A stretch of 64,000 nt of DNA from Achromobacter deleyi (GTDB taxonomy: Bacteria > Pseudomonadota > Gammaproteobacteria > Burkholderiales > Burkholderiaceae_B), in assembly GCF_016127315.1 (NCBI RefSeq), contig NZ_CP065997.1:6138001-6202000 (forward strand), in the 5' to 3' direction. The notes under the pieces were generated by a model. The model was not told the DNA's origin, did no database searches, and worked only from the letters and a program-made list of their open reading frames with translations. This document shows, in pieces, positions 41,921 through 51,245 of this stretch (positions within the stretch are counted from its first letter, which is position 1; every line of letters begins with the position of its first letter). The translations under genes were made by a program, and so were the position numbers.

Positions 41921-43543
41921 TCAGGCATAGCTGCCGTCACGCAGGGAACGGCGGATGATCTTGCCGGTGGCGGTGGTCGGCAAACTGGTTACAAAGCGGA
42001 TGCGGCGCGGGTATTCATGCGCCGCCAGGCGGGTGCGCACGTGCGCCTGCAGCGCCTTGACCAGCGCCTCGTCGCCGGCCACGCCGTCGTGCAGCACCAC
42101 GTAGGCCATCACCACCTCGGTGCGCTCGGCGTCGGGCACGCCCACCACGGCGGCCATGCGCACCGCGGGGTGGCCCAGCAGGCAGTCCTCGATCGGCCCG
42201 GGGCCGATGCGGTAGCCGGCGCTGGTGATGACGTCGTCGTTGCGGCCGACGAAGCGGATGAAGCCGTCGGCGTCGCGCACGCCCATGTCGCCGGTCAGCA
42301 GGTAGTCGCCGGCGAATTTCTCGGCAGTGGCCTGGGGGTTGTTCCAGTAGCCCAGGAACATCACCGGGTCGGGCCGCAATACGCCGATATTGCCCTCCTG
42401 GCCATCGGCCATTTCGGCGCCCTGCTCATCCACGATGGCGACCCGGTGTCCGGGCGCGGCGCGGCCGATGCTGCCGATGCGCGGCGCGAACAGCGACGAG
42501 CACGACGACACCAGCATGTTGCACTCGGTCTGGCCGTAGAACTCGTTGATGGCCACGCCCAGCACGCGGCGGCCCCAGTCGATCAGCTCGGCGCCGAGCG
42601 ACTCGCCGCCGCTGGCCACCGAGCGCAGCGCCAGCGCGCCTGGCGCGGGCGGCTGGGCCACGCCACGCATCATCTTGAGCGCGGTGGGCGGCAGGAAAGT
42701 GTGGCTGACGCCGTGGCGCGCCATCAGGTCGAAGGCCGCGGCGCCGTCGAATTTCTCGAAGCGCCGCGCCAGCACCGGCACGCCGTGGTGCCAGGCCGGC
42801 AGCAGCACGTCCAGCAGGCCGCCGATCCAGGCCCAGTCGGCCGGCGTCCACATCAGCGTGGCGCGCTCGGGGAAGAACTCGTGCGACATCTCCACGCCGG
42901 GCAGGTGGCCCAGCAGCACGCGGTGGGCGTGCAATGCGCCCTTGGGCTTGCCGGTGGTGCCCGACGTGTAGATGATGACGGCCGGGTCGTCGGCCGCCGT
43001 GGGCGCCGGTTCGAACTGCTCGGACTCGGCGTCCAGCGAGGCATGGAACGGCAGCGCCCCGCCCTCGCCCGGGCCGTCGATGCAATAGACCGTGCGCAGG
43101 GCCGGCAGCGTGGCGCGGATCTCCTGCAGGCGGCGGCAGCCCTCGGCGTCGGTGACCAGCGCGGCGGCGCCGCTGTCGGCCAGCCGGTACTGGATCGCGT
43201 CGACGCCGAACAACGTGAACAGCGGCACCGCCACCGCGCCCAGCTTGTAGACGGCGATGTGGGTCACGGCGGTCTCGGGCGCCTGCGGCAGGTAGACCGC
43301 CACGCGGTCGCCGCGCCGCACGCCCTGGCGCCGCAGCGCGTTGGCCAGCTGGTTGCTGCGCGCCTTGATCTGGTCGAAGCTGTAGCGCGTCTGGCTGCCG
43401 TCGCTCTTCTCGTGGATCAGCGCCAGGCGGCCGCTGCCGTCGGCCCACTTGTCGCAGGCGTCCACGCCGATGTTGTAGGCCGCCGGGACGCGCCATTGGA
43501 AGGAGGACGCCAACTGCGCGTAGGTATCGGTTCTGGACAGCAT
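41921..43543 (-). CDS. Acyl-CoA synthetase (AMP-forming, acetyl/medium-chain type)
   Basis: A 540-residue adenylate-forming ligase that activates a carboxylic acid to its CoA thioester. AMP-binding motif VIIYTSGTTGKPKGALHAHR (about 188-207), INEFYGQTECNML, GYRIGPGPIEDCLLGHP and the C-terminal catalytic Lys in TATGKIIRRSL are all present. It resembles the AcsA-like, medium-chain group. It is divergent from a TetR regulator that probably controls it; the substrate is unknown. Confidence 0.92.
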   Translation of the reverse strand: MLSRTDTYAQLASSFQWRVPAAYNIGVDACDKWADGSGRLALIHEKSDGSQTRYSFDQIKARSNQLANALRRQGVRRGDRVAVYLPQAPETAVTHIAVYKLGAVAVPLFTLFGVDAIQYRLADSGAAALVTDAEGCRRLQEIRATLPALRTVYCIDGPGEGGALPFHASLDAESEQFEPAPTAADDPAVIIYTSGTTGKPKGALHAHRVLLGHLPGVEMSHEFFPERATLMWTPADWAWIGGLLDVLLPAWHHGVPVLARRFEKFDGAAAFDLMARHGVSHTFLPPTALKMMRGVAQPPAPGALALRSVASGGESLGAELIDWGRRVLGVAINEFYGQTECNMLVSSCSSLFAPRIGSIGRAAPGHRVAIVDEQGAEMADGQEGNIGVLRPDPVMFLGYWNNPQATAEKFAGDYLLTGDMGVRDADGFIRFVGRNDDVITSAGYRIGPGPIEDCLLGHPAVRMAAVVGVPDAERTEVVMAYVVLHDGVAGDEALVKALQAHVRTRLAAHEYPRRIRFVTSLPTTATGKIIRRSLRDGSYA

Positions 43544-43566
43544 GATGCTCGGGTCTCCGTGTCGCG

Positions 43567-43608
43567 GTTCTTGTGTTCGCTGTTCTTGTGGTCGTTTTTG
43601 TAGTCGTT
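43567..43608. repeat. Imperfect tandem repeats in the acyl-CoA synthetase/TetR divergent promoter
   Basis: GTTCTTGTGTTCGCT (43567-43581) and GTTCTTGTGGTCGTT (43582-43596) are adjacent 15-mers, and a third partial copy TTGTAGTCGTT follows at 43598-43608. They may be operator half-sites for the TetR protein. Confidence 0.4.
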
Positions 43609-43650
43609 ATGATAGTAAGCCCCGGCCACTTCCGATCGTCCCAGCCACCC

Positions 43651-44376
43651 ATGCAGAAAACCGCCGCCGTCCCGATGCGCCGCCCACCGGCCAGCGCCAA
43701 GTCCGAGCAACGGATACGGGACATCCTGCGGGTCGCGCGGCAGGTGTTTTCCGAGGCCGGCTTCCAGGCCGCCACCACCACCGAGATCGCGCAGCGGCTG
43801 GGCGTGTCCGAAGGCACGGTGTTCACTTATTTCGGCGGCAAGCGCGAGCTGTGCGTGCGCGTCATCAGCGACTGGTACGACGAGATCATCGCCAAGGTCG
43901 AGGACAACCTGCCGCTGGTGCAGGGCACGCGCGCCCGGCTGCATTACCTGGTGCATGCCCACCTGCGCCACCTGCTGGCCGAGGGCACCGGGCTGTGCGC
44001 CTTCATTCTGTCCGAAGGCCGCGCCCGCAACGACGATTTCGGCGAGATCTACGCCGGCCTGCAGCGGCGCTACACGGCGCCGCTGATGCGCATCCTGGCG
44101 CAGGGCCAGGCCGACGGCCACATCCGCCAGGACATGCCGCTGCGCCTGCTGCGCTCGGCGGTCTACGGGCCGATGGAACACGTGCTGTGGGACGCCATCC
44201 TGGGCGGCGCGCGGGTCGACGTGGCCACCACCGCCGACCACCTGGTCGACTTCCTGTGGCAGGCGCTGCAGCCGCCGCGCCGCGATGCCCTGGCGCTGGC
44301 GCAGTTCCGCGGGGAAGTGCAAGACGCCCTGCATCGGCTTCAGTCCGCCGAGAACAAGGACGGCGGCGCGTACTGA
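43651..44376 (+). CDS. TetR-family transcriptional repressor of the acyl-CoA cluster
   Basis: 241 residues from ATG 43651 (MQKTAAVPMRR); a Met at 43675 is an alternative. The TetR HTH is ATTTEIAQRLGVSEGTVFTY FGGK region (about 42-62), followed by an all-helical ligand domain. It is divergent from the acyl-CoA synthetase and its last 37 bp overlap the convergent SDR gene. Acyl-CoA thioesters are common ligands of TetR regulators placed like this. Confidence 0.9.
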   Translation: MQKTAAVPMRRPPASAKSEQRIRDILRVARQVFSEAGFQAATTTEIAQRLGVSEGTVFTYFGGKRELCVRVISDWYDEIIAKVEDNLPLVQGTRARLHYLVHAHLRHLLAEGTGLCAFILSEGRARNDDFGEIYAGLQRRYTAPLMRILAQGQADGHIRQDMPLRLLRSAVYGPMEHVLWDAILGGARVDVATTADHLVDFLWQALQPPRRDALALAQFRGEVQDALHRLQSAENKDGGAY

Positions 44377-45251
44377 GGAAAGCCGTCGTAGGTGTCGCCG
44401 CGCTCGGCCGGCGGCAGGGTCCAGGAATGGCGCGCGTTGGGCACGCCGCCATCGACGCGGATGACGCTGCCATTGATGAAGGCCGCCGCCGGCGACAGCA
44501 GGAACACCACCGCCGCCGCCAGCTCGGCCTCGGTGCCGAAGCGCTGCAGCGGCACCTTGGCGGCCAGCCCGCGCAGCACCGCGCGGTATTCCTCGTCGTA
44601 GCTGTCCATGCCGCTGGAGGCGATCCAGCCCGGCGCCACCGCATTCACGCGCACGCCGGCATGGGCCCATTCGCAGGCCGCCGTCTCGGTCAGGTTCCAG
44701 ACGCCGGCGCGGGCCGCGCCGGAATGCCCCATGCCCGGCATGCCGCCCCAGATGTCGGCCAGCATGTTGACGATGGCGCCGCCGTGCTGGCGCATGTGCT
44801 GGGTGTAGACCTCGCGCGCCACCAGGAAAGTGCCGTGCAGGTTGTTCTGCACCACCGCGTTCCAGCCGTTGAAGCTGATCTGCTCCAGCGGCGCGGGGAA
44901 CTGGCCGCCGGCGCAGTTGAACAGGCCGTCGATGGCCCCATGCGCGGCCAGCGCGTCGGCCACCGCGCCGCGCACGCCGGCTTCGTCGCGGATGTCGCAG
45001 GCGTGCAGTGTGATGCGGCCGGCGGCCTCGGGGTAGACGCGCGCCAGTTCATCGCGCGTGGCCGTCAGCTTTTCCGGCTTGCGGCCCACCAGCGCCAGGC
45101 CCGCGCCCAGCGAGGCCAGCTCGTGCGCGGTGCAGCGGCCCAGGCCGCTGCCGCCACCGGTCACCATGACCGTCTTGCCATCGAACAGGCCCGGCCGGAA
45201 GACCGACGCGTAGCGCGCCGCGGCGCCCGCGCCGTCGGGGGAATGGCTCAT
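44340..45251 (-). CDS. SDR-family oxidoreductase of the acyl-CoA cluster
   Basis: 303 residues. The cofactor motif TGGGSGLG follows LFDGKTVMV, with NCAGGQF, then NMLADIWGGMPGMGHSGAAR where the usual Tyr of the YxxxK motif is replaced by a His-Ser-Gly-Ala-Ala-Arg context, so the classical catalytic Tyr/Lys pair is not evident. This resembles the 2,4-dienoyl-CoA reductase/AtuG-like SDRs, which lack that pair. GGAG six bases before 45251 sets the start; an ATG at 45263 is in frame. It is divergent from the enoyl-CoA hydratase gene. Confidence 0.82.
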   Translation of the reverse strand: MSHSPDGAGAAARYASVFRPGLFDGKTVMVTGGGSGLGRCTAHELASLGAGLALVGRKPEKLTATRDELARVYPEAAGRITLHACDIRDEAGVRGAVADALAAHGAIDGLFNCAGGQFPAPLEQISFNGWNAVVQNNLHGTFLVAREVYTQHMRQHGGAIVNMLADIWGGMPGMGHSGAARAGVWNLTETAACEWAHAGVRVNAVAPGWIASSGMDSYDEEYRAVLRGLAAKVPLQRFGTEAELAAAVVFLLSPAAAFINGSVIRVDGGVPNARHSWTLPPAERGDTYDGFPQYAPPSLFSAD

Positions 45252-45388
45252 GTCTCGCTCCATCGTTATTTTTTTGAGGATAACTCAATATTCGTCCTAC
45301 AAATATCCCGTATTGGCGTAACACCCTATATCTTCATTGAATTGGTCCGGGTTATTAATTGAGTTGAAATCAATATACGGAGACCCGC
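45252..45388. promoter_or_regulatory. AT-rich divergent promoter between SDR and enoyl-CoA hydratase
   Basis: A 137-bp low-GC region. AACTCAAT at 45282-45289 and its complement ATTGAGTT at 45358-45365 flank the middle. These may be operator arms for the nearby TetR protein; the wide spacing would need looping or two separate sites. Confidence 0.4.
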
Positions 45389-46180
45389 ATGACATCCGAC
45401 AGCCCGCTGCTGGCGACCCGCGACGGCCCCGTCGCCCGCCTGACGCTGAACCGCCCCGACCTGCGCAACGCCTTCGACGAGACGCTGATCGCGGCCCTGA
45501 CCGCCGCGGTGCGCGAGGCGGCGGACGATGCGGCCGTGCGGGTGCTGCTGCTGACCGGCGCGGGCAAGGCCTTCTGCGCCGGCGGCGACCTGAACTGGAT
45601 GCGCCAGATGGGCACGCTGACGGACGCCGACAACCGCGCCGACGCCGCCCGCCTGGCCGACATGCTGCGCGTCATCTGGACCTGCCCCAAGCCGGTGGTG
45701 GCCGCCGTCAATGGCGACGCCTATGCCGGCGGCATGGGCCTGGTGGCCGCGTGCGACATCGCCATCGCCGCCGACCATGCGCAGTTCTGCCTCTCGGAAA
45801 CCCGCCTGGGCCTGCTGCCGGCCACCATCAGCCCCTACGTCATCCGCGCGATGGGCGAGCGCGCCGCCAACCGCTACTGCCTGACCGCCGAGCGCTTCGA
45901 CGCCGCGGCCGCCTACCGCATGGGGCTGCTGCACGGCGTGGCGCCGGCCGCGCGATTGCAGGACGAAGCCGAGGCGATCTGCCGCGCCCTGTGCGACAAC
46001 GGCCCGCAGGCGGTGCAGGCCAGCAAGCGGCTGGTGCGCGACTTCGCCGGCCAGCCGCTGGACGCCGCGCTGATCGCCGATTCGGTCGAGCGCATCGCCA
46101 CCGTGCGCGGCTCGGACGAAGCGCGGGAAGGCGTCAGCGCCTTCCTCGAAAAGCGCCAACCCGCCTGGCGCGCGCGGTGA
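45389..46180 (+). CDS. Enoyl-CoA hydratase/isomerase family protein
   Basis: A 263-residue crotonase-fold enzyme. The oxyanion-hole segments are AFCAGGDLNWMRQMG (about 61-75) and NGDAYAGGMGLVAACDIAIA (about 105-124), and the catalytic Glu position falls in CLSETRLGLLPATISPYV. The closest pattern is methylglutaconyl-CoA or isohexenylglutaconyl-CoA hydratase. With the acyl-CoA synthetase, SDR and TetR genes it suggests a short catabolic route for a branched or isoprenoid acid. GGAG six bases before the ATG supports the start. Confidence 0.9.
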   Translation: MTSDSPLLATRDGPVARLTLNRPDLRNAFDETLIAALTAAVREAADDAAVRVLLLTGAGKAFCAGGDLNWMRQMGTLTDADNRADAARLADMLRVIWTCPKPVVAAVNGDAYAGGMGLVAACDIAIAADHAQFCLSETRLGLLPATISPYVIRAMGERAANRYCLTAERFDAAAAYRMGLLHGVAPAARLQDEAEAICRALCDNGPQAVQASKRLVRDFAGQPLDAALIADSVERIATVRGSDEAREGVSAFLEKRQPAWRAR

Positions 46181-46319
46181 CACGCCATGTGACGCGCCAC
46201 ACAGCAGGCCGCGGCGCCCCGCCCGCATTGCGGACGATGCCCCGCGCGGGCCAGGGGAAATATCCGGGTTAACCCCAGCCGGCGTTTAACATGCGGGCTT
46301 CGTCCACAAGAGAAGCCGC

Positions 46320-47714
46320 ATGTCCGCCTGCCGTCGCGCCGCCTGGAAACGTGAAATCGTCGCCACCCTGCTGCTGAGCCTGCCGCTGGTGCTGACCAAT
46401 CTCGCCCAGATCGCCATGACGGTGACCGACGTCATGTTCATCGGCCACCTGGGCTCGCAGCCGCTGGCGGCGAGCGCGCTGGGCGCCAACCTGTATTCGG
46501 CCATCGCTTTCTTCGCGCTGGGCCTGGTCAGCGCCACCGCGCCGATGGTGGCGCGGGCCGAGGGCGCGCGCCGCAACTCGGTGCGCGATGTGCGCCGCAC
46601 CGTGCGCCAGGGCCTGTGGACCGCGGTGCTGGTCTCGGTGCCGGGCTGCCTGGCGCTCTGGTATGGCGAGCAGATCCTGCTGTTGCTGCGCCAGCCGCCC
46701 GAGTTGGCGGCGCCGGCCGGCCAGTACCTGCGCGCCCTGCTGTGGGCCATGCCGCCGTTCCTGGGGTTCCTGGTGCTGCGTTCGTTCGTGGCCGCGCTGC
46801 AGCAGGCGCGCTGGGCCTTCATCGTGGCGGTCGGCGCGATCCTGTTCAACGTGCTGGGCAACTGGGTGCTGGTGTTCGGCAACCTCGGCTTTCCGGCGCT
46901 GGGCCTGATCGGCGCGGGCGTGGCCAGCGCGATCGCCAGCCTGAGCCTGTTCCTGGGCATGGTCGTGGTGGTGCTGCGCGACCGGCGTTTCCGCCGCTAT
47001 CGCCTGTTCGGCGACCTGTTGCAGCCCGACTGGAAGCGCCTGAAGGCGTTCTGGAAACTGGGCCTGCCGATCGGCGTGGCCACCGCCTTCGAAGTCACCA
47101 TCTTCAACGCCGCGGCCTTCCTCATCGGCTGGCTGGGCGAATCCGAGCTGGCGGCGCACGCCATCGCCATCCAGATCGCCAGCGTGACCTTCATGATTCC
47201 CTACGGCGTGGCCCAGGCGGCCACGGTGCGGGTCGGCTACGCCCAGGGCGCGGGCGACAGCGTGGGCGTGACCCGCGCCGGCTGGAGCGCCTTCGGCCTG
47301 GGCATCGGCTCGATGGTGATCGCCGCGGCCCTGATGGTGACCGTGCCGTACGCGCTGGTGTCGGTGTTCATGGACGTGCGCGATCCGGCCAACGCCAAAG
47401 TGCTGGCCTTCGCGGTCAGCTACCTGGCGGTGGCGGCGGTGTTCCAGATCGTCGACGGCGCGCAGGTGCTGGGCGCGGGCATGCTGCGCGGCCTGCACGA
47501 CACCCGCGTGCCGATGATCTACGCGGCCATCGGCTATTGGGGCGTGGGCCTGCCGTGCGGCGCCTGGCTGGCATTCCAGGCAGGCTGGCGCGGGGTCGGC
47601 ATCTGGAGCGGACTGGCGATCGGCCTGGCGGTGGTGGCGGTGCTGATGATGCAGCGCTGGACCCGTCGCGGCACGCTGGGGCTGGTGGGGCGGCACGTGT
47701 CCCACATGCCATAA
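46320..47714 (+). CDS. MATE-family multidrug/Na+ antiporter (NorM-like)
   Basis: 464 residues with 12 predicted membrane helices in two homologous halves. The N-terminal half contains [20 protein letters not shown] and [18 protein letters not shown]; the C-terminal half starts [20 protein letters not shown]. It exports cationic drugs or metabolites in exchange for Na+ or H+. It is followed 26 bp later by an M20 amidohydrolase, and the two may be cotranscribed. Confidence 0.92.
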   Translation: MSACRRAAWKREIVATLLLSLPLVLTNLAQIAMTVTDVMFIGHLGSQPLAASALGANLYSAIAFFALGLVSATAPMVARAEGARRNSVRDVRRTVRQGLWTAVLVSVPGCLALWYGEQILLLLRQPPELAAPAGQYLRALLWAMPPFLGFLVLRSFVAALQQARWAFIVAVGAILFNVLGNWVLVFGNLGFPALGLIGAGVASAIASLSLFLGMVVVVLRDRRFRRYRLFGDLLQPDWKRLKAFWKLGLPIGVATAFEVTIFNAAAFLIGWLGESELAAHAIAIQIASVTFMIPYGVAQAATVRVGYAQGAGDSVGVTRAGWSAFGLGIGSMVIAAALMVTVPYALVSVFMDVRDPANAKVLAFAVSYLAVAAVFQIVDGAQVLGAGMLRGLHDTRVPMIYAAIGYWGVGLPCGAWLAFQAGWRGVGIWSGLAIGLAVVAVLMMQRWTRRGTLGLVGRHVSHMP

Positions 47715-47740
47715 TCGCCGATGCATTTCCTGGAACCCCC

Positions 47741-49024
47741 ATGCCCACCGATTCGCCCGCTTTGCCCCCGTCCTTTCCGCCCCTGAACGCCGAGCGCCTG
47801 TGGGCGCGCGTCGAAACCCTGGCGCGCTACACCCTGCCCGACCAGCCCTGGACCCGGCGCGCGTTCTCGCCGCTGTTCCTGGAGGCGCGCGAGTGGCTGC
47901 GCGGCGAATTCGAAGCCGCAGGCCTGACCACGCGCCTGGACGCCGGCGGCAACCTGGTCGGCGCCCGCGCCGGCCGCAACCCCGCGGCAAAGCCCATCGC
48001 CACCGGCTCGCACTGCGACACCGTCATGAGCGGCGGCCGTTTCGACGGCATCATCGGCGTGCTGGCCGGCATCGAGGTCGCCCACGCGATGCAGGAACAC
48101 GGCATCGAGCTGGAGCACCCGTTCGAGGTCATCGACTTCCTGTCGGAAGAGCCCAGCGACTACGGCATCTCGTGCGTCGGCAGCCGCGCCCTGAGCGGCC
48201 AGCTCAGCGCCGACATGCTGGCCGCCCGCAACGCCGACGGCGAGACGCTGGCGCAAGGCATCGCCCGCATCGGCGGCGACCCCGCCGCGCTGGCCCGGCC
48301 CTTGCGCGGACCGGACGGCACCGCCGCCTTCGTCGAACTGCACATCGAGCAAGGTCCGGTGCTGGAGTGCCGCCAGCTGCCGATCGGCGTGGTCACCAAC
48401 ATCGTCGGCATCCGCCGCGTGCTGATCACGGTCGAGGGCCAGCCCGACCACGCCGGCACCACGCCCATGGACATCCGCCGCGACGCCCTGGTCGGCGCGG
48501 CCCGCATCATCGACGCCGCCAGCCGCCAGGCCAGCGCCGCCAGCGGCAATCCGCACTACGTGGTCGCCACCGTCGGCAAGCTCGCCATGACGCCCAACGC
48601 CGCCAACGCCGTGCCCGGCCGCGTCGAGCTGACGCTGGAAATGCGCAGCGACAGCAACGCGGTGCTGGACGCCTTCCCCGAGACGCTGATGGCCGGCGTG
48701 GCCGCCGACCTGAAGGCGCTGCGCCTGAGCGCCGGCTTCGTGCCACTGAGCCGGGCCCAGCCCACGGACTGCACGCCGCTGGTAATGGACGCGGTGCAAG
48801 CCGCCGCCGACCAGCTCGGCTACGCCAACATGCGCCTGCCCAGCGGCGCCGGCCACGACGCCGTCTACATGGCGCCCACCGGCCCCATCGGCATGATCTT
48901 CATCCCCTGCCTGAACGGGCGCAGCCACTGCCCCGAGGAATGGATCGAGCCGGCGCAGCTGCTGGACGGCACCCGCGTGCTGTACCAGACCGTGCTGGAA
49001 CTGGATCGCAGGCTGTCCCGATAA
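47741..49024 (+). CDS. M20-family Zn-dependent amidohydrolase (N-carbamoyl-L-amino-acid hydrolase/allantoate amidohydrolase type)
   Basis: 427 residues. The metal site includes TGSHCDTVMSGGRFDGIIGV (about 86-105) with His and Asp ligands. EE occurs in DFLSEEPSDYG, then HIEQGPVLE, QPDHAGTTPMD for the dimer lid, and PSGAGHDAVYMA near the C-terminus. The family hydrolyses N-carbamoyl amino acids, allantoate or ureidoglycine; no pyrimidine or purine catabolism genes are adjacent, so the substrate is open. The start is the ATG at 47741. Confidence 0.9.
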   Translation: MPTDSPALPPSFPPLNAERLWARVETLARYTLPDQPWTRRAFSPLFLEAREWLRGEFEAAGLTTRLDAGGNLVGARAGRNPAAKPIATGSHCDTVMSGGRFDGIIGVLAGIEVAHAMQEHGIELEHPFEVIDFLSEEPSDYGISCVGSRALSGQLSADMLAARNADGETLAQGIARIGGDPAALARPLRGPDGTAAFVELHIEQGPVLECRQLPIGVVTNIVGIRRVLITVEGQPDHAGTTPMDIRRDALVGAARIIDAASRQASAASGNPHYVVATVGKLAMTPNAANAVPGRVELTLEMRSDSNAVLDAFPETLMAGVAADLKALRLSAGFVPLSRAQPTDCTPLVMDAVQAAADQLGYANMRLPSGAGHDAVYMAPTGPIGMIFIPCLNGRSHCPEEWIEPAQLLDGTRVLYQTVLELDRRLSR

Positions 49025-49043
49025 CCTCCACCCCGATGCCGCC

Positions 49044-49379
49044 ATGGACCAGATAGAACTGAACGACAGCACCGCCGACCGCTACCTGCTGGACACCCCC
49101 GGCCTGACGCTGCTGGTGTTCCACAGCCGCACCTGCGGCACCTGCCGCATCGCGCGCGAACAGTTGCCGAAGCTGGACCTGCCGGTGGAACGCGTGTGCT
49201 GGGTCGATGCCGGCGAGAACGGCGGCCTGGTGGAACGCTACGAGGTCTTCCACCTGCCGGCCATGTTCGTGACCCGCGACGGCGCTTTCTTCGGCCCGGT
49301 GCAGGCCAGCCTGGCCGAATGGGACCTGCGCCAGCAAATCGGACTGGCACTGGACAGCTACCCGGCCGAACTGCCATGA
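49044..49379 (+). CDS. Thioredoxin-like protein with CGTC motif
   Basis: 111 residues with a thioredoxin fold: LTLLVFHSRTCGTCRIAREQ puts a redox CxxC (Cys-Gly-Thr-Cys) at about 31-34 without the usual preceding Trp. HLPAMFVTRDG holds the cis-Pro. It is cytoplasmic (no signal). It lies 19 bp after the amidohydrolase gene and overlaps the following transporter by 4 bp, so all three are one transcription unit. Confidence 0.85.
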   Translation: MDQIELNDSTADRYLLDTPGLTLLVFHSRTCGTCRIAREQLPKLDLPVERVCWVDAGENGGLVERYEVFHLPAMFVTRDGAFFGPVQASLAEWDLRQQIGLALDSYPAELP

Positions 49380-50332
49380 GCGCCGTCGCCGCCCTCGCGC
49401 CCCCGGCCCGCCGTCCGCTGGACTCGCTGGCCACCGGCGTGATGCTGCTGCTGTGCGTCTGCTGGGGCTTCCAGCAGATCGCCATCAAGCTGGTGGCTGC
49501 CGACATCTCGCCCATCATGCAGGTCGGCCTGCGCTCGGCCTTCGCGGCGCTGGTGCTGGGCGTGGTGGTATGGCGCGGCGAAGGTTCGCGCGCGCTGCGC
49601 GACGGCACGCTGGGCGCCGGCATCCTGGTGGGGCTGCTGTTCGGCTTCGAGTTCCTGGCGATCGCGCAGGGGCTGGTCTACACGACGGCCTCGCACATGT
49701 CGGTGTTCCTCTACACCGCGCCGATCTTCACCGCGCTGGGGCTGCACTGGCGCGTGCCCGAGGAACGCATGGCGCCGCTGCAATGGCTGGGCGTGGCGGT
49801 GGCGTTCGGCGGCATCGCCGTGGCCTTCCTGGGCAATGGCCAGCCGCAGGCCGCGGCCGCCGCCAGCAACATGCTGCTGGGCGACGCGCTCGGCCTGCTG
49901 GGCGGGCTGCTGTGGGGCGCCACCACGGTCGCGATCCGCCGCACCGCGCTGTCGGAAGCGGCGCCGTCCAAGACCCTGTTCTACCAGATGGCGATCGCCG
50001 CGCTGGTGCTGCTGGCATATGCGGCCGCGACCGGCAACGCCGGCATCCGCTACACGCCTTCGGCCATGCTGAGCGTGGCGTTCCAGTCGGTGGTGGTGGC
50101 GCTGTCGAGCTACCTGGCGTGGTTCTGGCTGCTGCGGCGCTACCTGGCCTCGCGCCTGTCGATCCTGTCGTTCATGACGCCGCTGTTCGGTGTGTCGTTC
50201 GGCGTGCTGATCCTGGACGAGCCGCTGGACGGCGCATTCGTGATCGGCGCGCTGATGGTGCTGGCCGGCATCTCGCTGGTGAGCGGCGCCGGCCTGCTGC
50301 GCGAGAAGCTGCGGCGCGGCCGGCGGGTCTGA
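49376..50332 (+). CDS. EamA/DMT-family metabolite exporter
   Basis: 318 residues with ten predicted membrane helices in two EamA repeats. The first has CVCWGFQQIAIKLVAADISP, the second GALLGGLLWGATTVAIRRT-like sequence near 175-190 and FLTPLFGVSFGVLILDEPL-like sequence near 265 (here SFMTPLFGVSFGVLILDEPL). The substrate is unknown; members export amino acids, nucleobases or thioesters. The start overlaps the thioredoxin-like gene (ATGA). Confidence 0.9.
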   Translation: MSAVAALAPPARRPLDSLATGVMLLLCVCWGFQQIAIKLVAADISPIMQVGLRSAFAALVLGVVVWRGEGSRALRDGTLGAGILVGLLFGFEFLAIAQGLVYTTASHMSVFLYTAPIFTALGLHWRVPEERMAPLQWLGVAVAFGGIAVAFLGNGQPQAAAAASNMLLGDALGLLGGLLWGATTVAIRRTALSEAAPSKTLFYQMAIAALVLLAYAAATGNAGIRYTPSAMLSVAFQSVVVALSSYLAWFWLLRRYLASRLSILSFMTPLFGVSFGVLILDEPLDGAFVIGALMVLAGISLVSGAGLLREKLRRGRRV

Positions 50333-50357
50333 CCGGCGCCGGGCCACGCGCCGGCCT

Positions 50358-51245
50358 TCAGGCCCGGCGCGCGCCGCCCAGGTTCAAGACGATCAGCGCC
50401 GCGCCCGCCAGCACCAGCGCGAAGCCCCACCAGTCGGCCGCGGCCGGGCGATCCCCCACCAGCGCCATCGCGCCCAGCACGCCGACCACCGGCACCATCA
50501 ACGTGGTCAGGGCCGCCACCGTGGCGCTGACCCGTTCGCTCAGCACGAACCACAGCCAGTACGCCACCGCCGTGCCCAGCACGATGTGGAACGTCAGCGC
50601 CGCCGCCACCCGCGGGCTCCAGCCCTGCAGCGGAAACGCCTCGCCGGCCAGCAATACGCCCGCCAGCGCGCAGGCCGCGCCCACCGCCAGCTGCCACGCC
50701 GTCACCACGATGCGATGCCCCATCACCGGCCAGCGCTTCAGGTAGACCGTGCCGGCGGCCCACCCGAAGGCGGCGGTGAGCGGAAACACCAGGCCGCGCG
50801 CGGCGGCCAGGTCGTGATCGGCAAAGATGGCGCGCAGCACCGGCCAGGCCAGCACCGCCACGCCCAGGCCGCCCAACAGCAGCGCCAGGCCGCGGCGGCG
50901 ATCCAGGCGTTCACCCAGCACGGCCCAGGCCAGCAGCGCCGACATCATCGGCATGGTGAAGGTCAGCACCGCCGCGCGCGAGGTGCTGGTGCTGAGCTGG
51001 GCCCAGGCCACCGCCAGGTTGAACACCGCCACGGCCAGGATGCCGCCGATGACGATGCCCGGCCAGGAGGCGCGCGGCGGCAGCAGCGACAGCCCCTTGG
51101 CGCGCGCCAGCGCCAGCAGCAGCAAGGCGCCGCTGCCCAGCCCCAGCAGGCGCAGGGTGAACGGCGGGCAGATCGACAGCACGATCTTGACCGCCGGCCA
51201 GTTCAGGCCCCAGAACAGGGCCAACGCAACGGGGATCAGGCGCAC
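50358..51245 (-). CDS. EamA/DMT-family transporter
   Basis: 295 residues from a GTG overlapping the end of the GNAT gene. It has ten hydrophobic helices, with the family start LIPVALALFWGLNWPAVKIV and a second-half motif PVVGVLGAMALVGD before the last helix. It is cotranscribed with the acetyltransferase and convergent with the other EamA gene. The divergent MocR regulator probably controls the pair. Confidence 0.9.
   Translation of the reverse strand: MRLIPVALALFWGLNWPAVKIVLSICPPFTLRLLGLGSGALLLLALARAKGLSLLPPRASWPGIVIGGILAVAVFNLAVAWAQLSTSTSRAAVLTFTMPMMSALLAWAVLGERLDRRRGLALLLGGLGVAVLAWPVLRAIFADHDLAAARGLVFPLTAAFGWAAGTVYLKRWPVMGHRIVVTAWQLAVGAACALAGVLLAGEAFPLQGWSPRVAAALTFHIVLGTAVAYWLWFVLSERVSATVAALTTLMVPVVGVLGAMALVGDRPAAADWWGFALVLAGAALIVLNLGGARRA

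Noticed and set aside
44340..44376. Overlap of the TetR and SDR 3' ends as a possible frameshift or misassembly
   Set aside because: Both reading frames are intact with normal C-termini; a 37-bp convergent overlap is common.
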